A DNA stretch of 64,000 bases from contig NZ_LLZC01000018.1 in assembly GCF_001461825.1 (NCBI RefSeq), positions 124,001 to 188,000 on the forward strand. Direction: 5' to 3'. The notes beneath the pieces were generated by a model, which was not told the origin of the DNA, searched no databases, and saw only the letters and a program-made list of their open reading frames with translations. A program made the position numbers and the translations under genes. Shown in pieces: positions 60,695-64,000 of this stretch; the stretch's first letter is position 1; every line of letters begins with the position of its first letter. The DNA comes from Bacillus velezensis (GTDB taxonomy: Bacteria; Bacillota; Bacilli; Bacillales; Bacillaceae).

Positions 60695-61630
60695 TCAGTC
60701 GCGCAGGCTTCTGCCTGTCAGCGTGAGAAATACCGTTTCTAAGTCAGGGGCCTGTTCCTGCAAGGAGCGGATTTCAATGCCTTTGTCCATGAAGTACCGG
60801 ATCAGGCGGTTTAAATTGTTGACCCCTGTGTCAGAGCTGATTTTCACGCTGTTTTCTTCCAGTGCGGCGACTCTGACGCCGGGCAGCTCCTGAATATCGC
60901 CGAGGCTGATGCCGTTTCCGGATGACAGCTCAATCACGACGTCCTTCGTGTCGGTAATGATGGAGGTCAGCTGTTCTTTTGTGCCTTCTGCGATGACTTT
61001 TCCGTGGTCGATGATGGCGATGCGCGTGCATATTTCTTCCACTTCCTCCATGTAGTGGCTCGTGTAGATGATCGTGCAGCCCATTTCATTCAGCTTTTTC
61101 ACTGATTGCAGAATATAATTTCTTGATTGCGGGTCAATGCCGACCGTCGGTTCATCCATGATGATCAGTTTCGGCCGGTGGGCAAGCGCGCAGGCGATAT
61201 TGAGCCTGCGCTTCATTCCGCCGGAAAAATGCTTCGGCAAATATTTGTGTTTATCGCTCAAGCCCACGAATGTCAGGGCTTCCTCGACCCGTTCTCTCAG
61301 AGCCGCCCCTCTCAGGCCGTACAGCCCGGCGAAGAACTTCACATTTTCATAGGCGTTTAATTCTTCGTAAATCGCGAGGTCCTGAGGGACGATGCCGATA
61401 TTCATTTTCGTTGCTTTGCTATATTTGAAAATATCTTTTCCGAGAAACAGAATGTCTCCGCCTGAAGGTTTTAAAAGACCTGAGATCATATTGATCGTCG
61501 TGCTTTTTCCGGCTCCGTTTGCGCCGAGAAACCCGAAAATCTCACCTTCTTTTACGGCAAGCGACATCTGGTCAACGGCGGCATAATCACCGAATTTCTT
61601 ACTCAGCTGTTTGAGCTCCAAAATGTTCAT
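60695..61630 (-). CDS. ABC transporter ATPase, LnrL-like
   Basis: 311-residue ABC-2 type ATPase, the same length I recall for B. subtilis LnrL (YfiL). Walker A GANGAGKST near residues 38-46, signature FSGGMKRRLNIACAL, Walker B LIIMDEPTVGIDP, and a regulatory C-terminal domain of about 80 residues. GAGGTGG precedes the ATG. Separated from the kinase gene by 119 bases that hold a dyad and a -10 element, so it has its own promoter. Confidence 0.8.
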   Translation of the reverse strand: MNILELKQLSKKFGDYAAVDQMSLAVKEGEIFGFLGANGAGKSTTINMISGLLKPSGGDILFLGKDIFKYSKATKMNIGIVPQDLAIYEELNAYENVKFFAGLYGLRGAALRERVEEALTFVGLSDKHKYLPKHFSGGMKRRLNIACALAHRPKLIIMDEPTVGIDPQSRNYILQSVKKLNEMGCTIIYTSHYMEEVEEICTRIAIIDHGKVIAEGTKEQLTSIITDTKDVVIELSSGNGISLGDIQELPGVRVAALEENSVKISSDTGVNNLNRLIRYFMDKGIEIRSLQEQAPDLETVFLTLTGRSLRD

Positions 61631-61660
61631 GTTTCCACCTCTATGTCTTGTGATGCTCTT

Positions 61661-61705
61661 ATTATAAAAAAAAGAATGAACGGCCGTTAGTGCAGCTGTT
61701 CATTC
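61661..61705 (-). promoter_or_regulatory. dyad plus -10 between kinase and ATPase genes
   Basis: Arms GAATGAAC (61674-61681) and GTTCATTC (61698-61705), 16 bases apart. On the minus strand they are followed by eight Ts and then TATAAT (61666-61661). It can be read as a terminator of the regulator genes or as an operator flanking the -35 of the transporter promoter; both may be true. Confidence 0.6.
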
Positions 61706-61749
61706 CTTTGACGTGAGAATCTTCATATTTTTCACATGAAAATATTCAC

Positions 61750-62862
61750 TTATTCAACCGGAAGCAATGTCGTGACGGAAAAACCGGCCGTGCCGTCAAA
61801 AATAACGGTTCCGTGCAAGACGGCCGCCCGTTCTTCCATACCGAGCATGCCGAGGCCTTTTTTAAAGCGGACGGCGCCGTTTCCGTTATCTTTGACTTCC
61901 GCTTTCACAGCTTTGTTCAGCACATGGATATCAATGAAAATCTGCGTGGCATCGGCGTATTTCATTGCATTGGTCAAGGCTTCGGTTACGTTTTCCTGAA
62001 TGACTCTCCAATGCATTTGCGTCAGCCTGTCCAAATCGCCTTGATGCGTAAACGGAACCGGCATCCCGTTTTTGGCCGAAAATTCATCAATAAACGTTCT
62101 TAATCTGTGAATGCCCATTTGTTCAGCGGGCGGTTTCATATTTTTCAGCGTTATGCGGATATCCTCTATGCCTTCTTTGGAAATGGTAATGGCGTTTTGG
62201 AGCAGTTCAGCCGCTTTGTCCGGATGGGAGCCGAGCATCCGCTTCGCCGCTTCCATCTGAATGAGCGCGCCGGTCATGGAATGGCCGATTTTGTCATGGA
62301 TGGCTTGGGACAATCTGTTTCTTTCTTCGAGTTTGCCGGTATACTCCGATTGTTTGATATATTCTGTGCTGCTGTGCAGCTGTTTCGTCAGTTTTTCAAT
62401 GCTTGAGCGCATGCTGTCTGACTGCTCTTCATATTTTTTCAGCCGGTCGCTGGACCGGGCGGCCAAAACGAATATCGCCAAGCAGAACAAGGTCATGACG
62501 ATATAAGTCGGAAGGTCGCCGTACGGGATAAATAAAAACGGCAAAAACACGAGCAGGCAGAACACATAGCGGTGAACCGGATATTCGGCAAGAACGGCAA
62601 AAATGGCGGGCGGCAAAAGAAACAGAAACGCCGGATGGCCTAAGGCGGAAAGCCAAGCAGTCAATGCAAGCGAAAGCAGGGTGATCCCGCGCCTCCAAGC
62701 GGGCGGCCTGATCATGCAGACCGCAATGCCCAAAGACAGATAAAGCAGCAGAAACAAGACGGCGTACGGCGTGTAAGGGCGGTCTGCCGATACGAACAAA
62801 AAAGCCGTATAAAAAATGGCGATCAGTCTGCTCATCAGCATCCAAAAATCCATACCGTTCAA
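61750..62862 (-). CDS. sensor histidine kinase, LnrJ/YvfT-like
   Basis: 370-residue kinase of the HisKA_3 (NarX/LiaS) type. About five hydrophobic segments in the first 140 residues with almost no outer loop, then the phospho-acceptor region SQAIHDKIGHSMTGALIQMEAAKRML near residues 187-212 and an ATPase domain with ENVTEALTNAMKYADAT and GNGAVRFKKGLGMLGMEERAAVL. Lack of a sensor loop suggests sensing inside the membrane. TTG at 62862 overlaps the regulator stop (TTGA); ATG at 62853 is the alternative. Confidence 0.82.
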   Translation of the reverse strand: MNGMDFWMLMSRLIAIFYTAFLFVSADRPYTPYAVLFLLLYLSLGIAVCMIRPPAWRRGITLLSLALTAWLSALGHPAFLFLLPPAIFAVLAEYPVHRYVFCLLVFLPFLFIPYGDLPTYIVMTLFCLAIFVLAARSSDRLKKYEEQSDSMRSSIEKLTKQLHSSTEYIKQSEYTGKLEERNRLSQAIHDKIGHSMTGALIQMEAAKRMLGSHPDKAAELLQNAITISKEGIEDIRITLKNMKPPAEQMGIHRLRTFIDEFSAKNGMPVPFTHQGDLDRLTQMHWRVIQENVTEALTNAMKYADATQIFIDIHVLNKAVKAEVKDNGNGAVRFKKGLGMLGMEERAAVLHGTVIFDGTAGFSVTTLLPVE

Positions 62863-63506
62863 CGCCCGTTATCCACCTTCCCGGTGATATAAAAAATGGC
62901 GATCTGCGTTCTGTGCTCAAGCCCTGTTTTCCCTAAAATAGATGAAATATAATTGGCCGTCGTCCCTTCAGAAATGAAAAGCTGTTTTGAAATTTCCCTG
63001 TTCGACAGTCCTTTCGCAATAAGCGACATGATGCTGAGCTCTCTTTCAGTAAACTGGCTTTCATCAATCTGATGCGCGGCTTCGGCCGGCCGGAAAAGGC
63101 TGTCTTTTATTTTATCCAGCACGGTGTCCTGAAGAATGCTGTGCCCGTTGAAGACGCTTTTGATCGCATCGCGGATCCGTTCCGGTTCGGTATTTTTTAA
63201 TAAATATCCTTTCGCGCCGTTTTTAATCGCTTCTAAAATATACTCATCGTCGTCAAATGTCGTCAGGATCATCGGCTTCGTATCCGTTTCCTCCACGATC
63301 CGTTTTGCGGCTTCGACGCCGTTCATCACCGGCATGCGGACGTCCAACAAGGCGATATCGACGGGATTGTGTTTACAATACTCTGCCGCCTCCAGGCCAT
63401 TTTCCAACGTTGCCGATACAGTAAATTCCTCATATGTATGCAAAATGATTTTCATTCCTTCTCTGATGAAAGAATTATCATCCGCGATAATGACATTAAT
63501 CTTCAT
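62859..63506 (-). CDS. NarL/LuxR-type response regulator, LnrK-like
   Basis: 215 residues: receiver with Asp9-Asp10, phospho-acceptor Asp55 in ALLDVRMP, Lys in GAKGYLLKNT; then a LuxR-type helix-turn-helix (FTERELSIMSLIAKGLSNREISKQLFISEGTTANYISSILGKTGLEHRTQIAIFYI). First gene of the regulator pair, coupled to the kinase gene. AAAGGGTGCG precedes the ATG, and a TATAAT lies at 63541-63536 on the minus strand. Probably controls the downstream transporter genes. Confidence 0.83.
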   Translation of the reverse strand: MKINVIIADDNSFIREGMKIILHTYEEFTVSATLENGLEAAEYCKHNPVDIALLDVRMPVMNGVEAAKRIVEETDTKPMILTTFDDDEYILEAIKNGAKGYLLKNTEPERIRDAIKSVFNGHSILQDTVLDKIKDSLFRPAEAAHQIDESQFTERELSIMSLIAKGLSNREISKQLFISEGTTANYISSILGKTGLEHRTQIAIFYITGKVDNGR

Positions 63507-63558
63507 GGCCGCACCCTTTGTGTGTTTTTTGTTTCATTATATACCATCCGATTTTAAA

Positions 63559-63594
63559 TCAAAAAGCCTCCCGGCGAAAGGTGCACGGAAGGCG
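63559..63594 (-). terminator. probable modB terminator
   Basis: On the minus strand GCCTTCC and GGGAGGC arms around a loop, then TTTTTGATTT, just after modB. The stem is imperfect. Confidence 0.65.
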
Positions 63595-63600
63595 GATCGG

Positions 63601-64000
63601 TCAAGCGGGTTTTTTCAATTGGATGAAAAACAGCATCAGAAAAGAAATGATCACAATACAGATCACCCACACCCAGGCGAGTGTTTCATTGCCGGAGTCC
63701 ATCGCGACGTAAATCGCTGTCGGCAGCGTTTGGGTGACGCCGGGAATATTTCCCGCAAACATTAAAGTCGCTCCGAATTCACCTAGCGCCCTTGCAATAC
63801 TGAGAATGCTTCCGGTCAAGAGGGAGGGAAAGGCAAGCGGGACGGAAATACGGGTGAACACCTGCCACCTGCCGGCTCCGTCTACTTTCGCCGCTCCCTC
63901 GATGTCGGCATCAACCGCGGCGAAGCCGGTTTTAGCGGACTGATACATAAGCGGGAAGGCGACAATGGCCGAAGCGATCACCGCGGCCGACCACGTGAAA
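63601..64000 (-). CDS. modB: molybdate ABC transporter permease ModB (partial)
   Basis: The C-terminal 132 codons of a BPD_transp_1 permease; the 5' part is outside the window. WSAAVIASAIVAFPLMYQSAKTGFAAVDADIEGAAKVDGAGRWQVFTRISVPLAFPSLLTG is the ModB/CysT-type ATPase-contact loop, followed by FGATLMFAGNIPGVTQTLPTAIY, typical of ModB. Formerly yvgM. The reading continues to the right edge without a stop. Confidence 0.9.
   Translation of the reverse strand, partial: FTWSAAVIASAIVAFPLMYQSAKTGFAAVDADIEGAAKVDGAGRWQVFTRISVPLAFPSLLTGSILSIARALGEFGATLMFAGNIPGVTQTLPTAIYVAMDSGNETLAWVWVICIVIISFLMLFFIQLKKPA

Overview
The window reads as ordinary chromosome of a Bacillus subtilis-group bacterium, most likely the B. 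amyloliquefaciens/B. velezensis branch. The proteins closely resemble B. subtilis ones as I remember them, the backbone gene order is the B. subtilis eno-to-modB order, starts are preceded by strong GGAGG-type ribosome sites, and a barstar homologue sits beside the tmRNA gene. Species assignment is inference; no search was run.

Layout. 1-4934: pgk-tpiA-gpmI-eno, the lower glycolytic operon. 4933-9126: yvbK, two zinc-ribbon membrane proteins (yvbJ, yvbI), a very small transcription unit with a cationic 20-residue ORF, and yvbG (MarC family). 9131-17735: two paralogous osmoprotectant uptake operons, opuC and opuB, each beside a GbsR-type repressor gene (opcR, opbR) and each carrying the same inverted-repeat operator at the same distance from its -10 box. 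17732-22115: a lantibiotic-immunity ABC transporter (F-E-G) followed by a response regulator and sensor kinase (R-K), in the order of the subtilin cluster but without peptide or modification genes, and preceded by SpaR-type TTGAT repeats. 22142-23844: catR, two tandem RghR-like repressors and yvzC. 23968-28597: secG-est-rnr-smpB-ssrA, the protein-export and trans-translation block.

28625-37994 is accessory: a barstar homologue, the SDR yvaG, and a divergent ytlI / snaB-tcyJKLMN-cmoO-cmoI-cmoJ set for uptake and breakdown of modified cysteines, ending in a terminator built around the cmoJ stop codon. 38034-46620: azoR2, iolW, then metal handling (csoR, copZ, copA, cadA) and the thiol oxidase pair bdbD-bdbC. 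CsoR-type boxes lie upstream of copZ, upstream of copA, and inside a predicted iolW promoter. 46624-48289: a secreted metzincin protease and yvgT. 48427-58428: helD, cysJI, nhaK, yvgO (SigB-type promoter) and yvgN.

58430-63506 (minus strand) is a five-gene response regulator, histidine kinase, ATPase and two-permease cassette of linearmycin-resistance (Lnr) type, inserted between yvgN and modB; modB runs off the right edge. I saw no IS element, CRISPR array, rRNA, tRNA or prophage. The most notable material is regulatory (shared Opu operators, SpaR-type box, three CsoR boxes, paired inverted repeats at yvzC) and accessory (orphan lantibiotic immunity, Lnr-type cassette, orphan barstar, M84-like protease, small cationic peptide unit).
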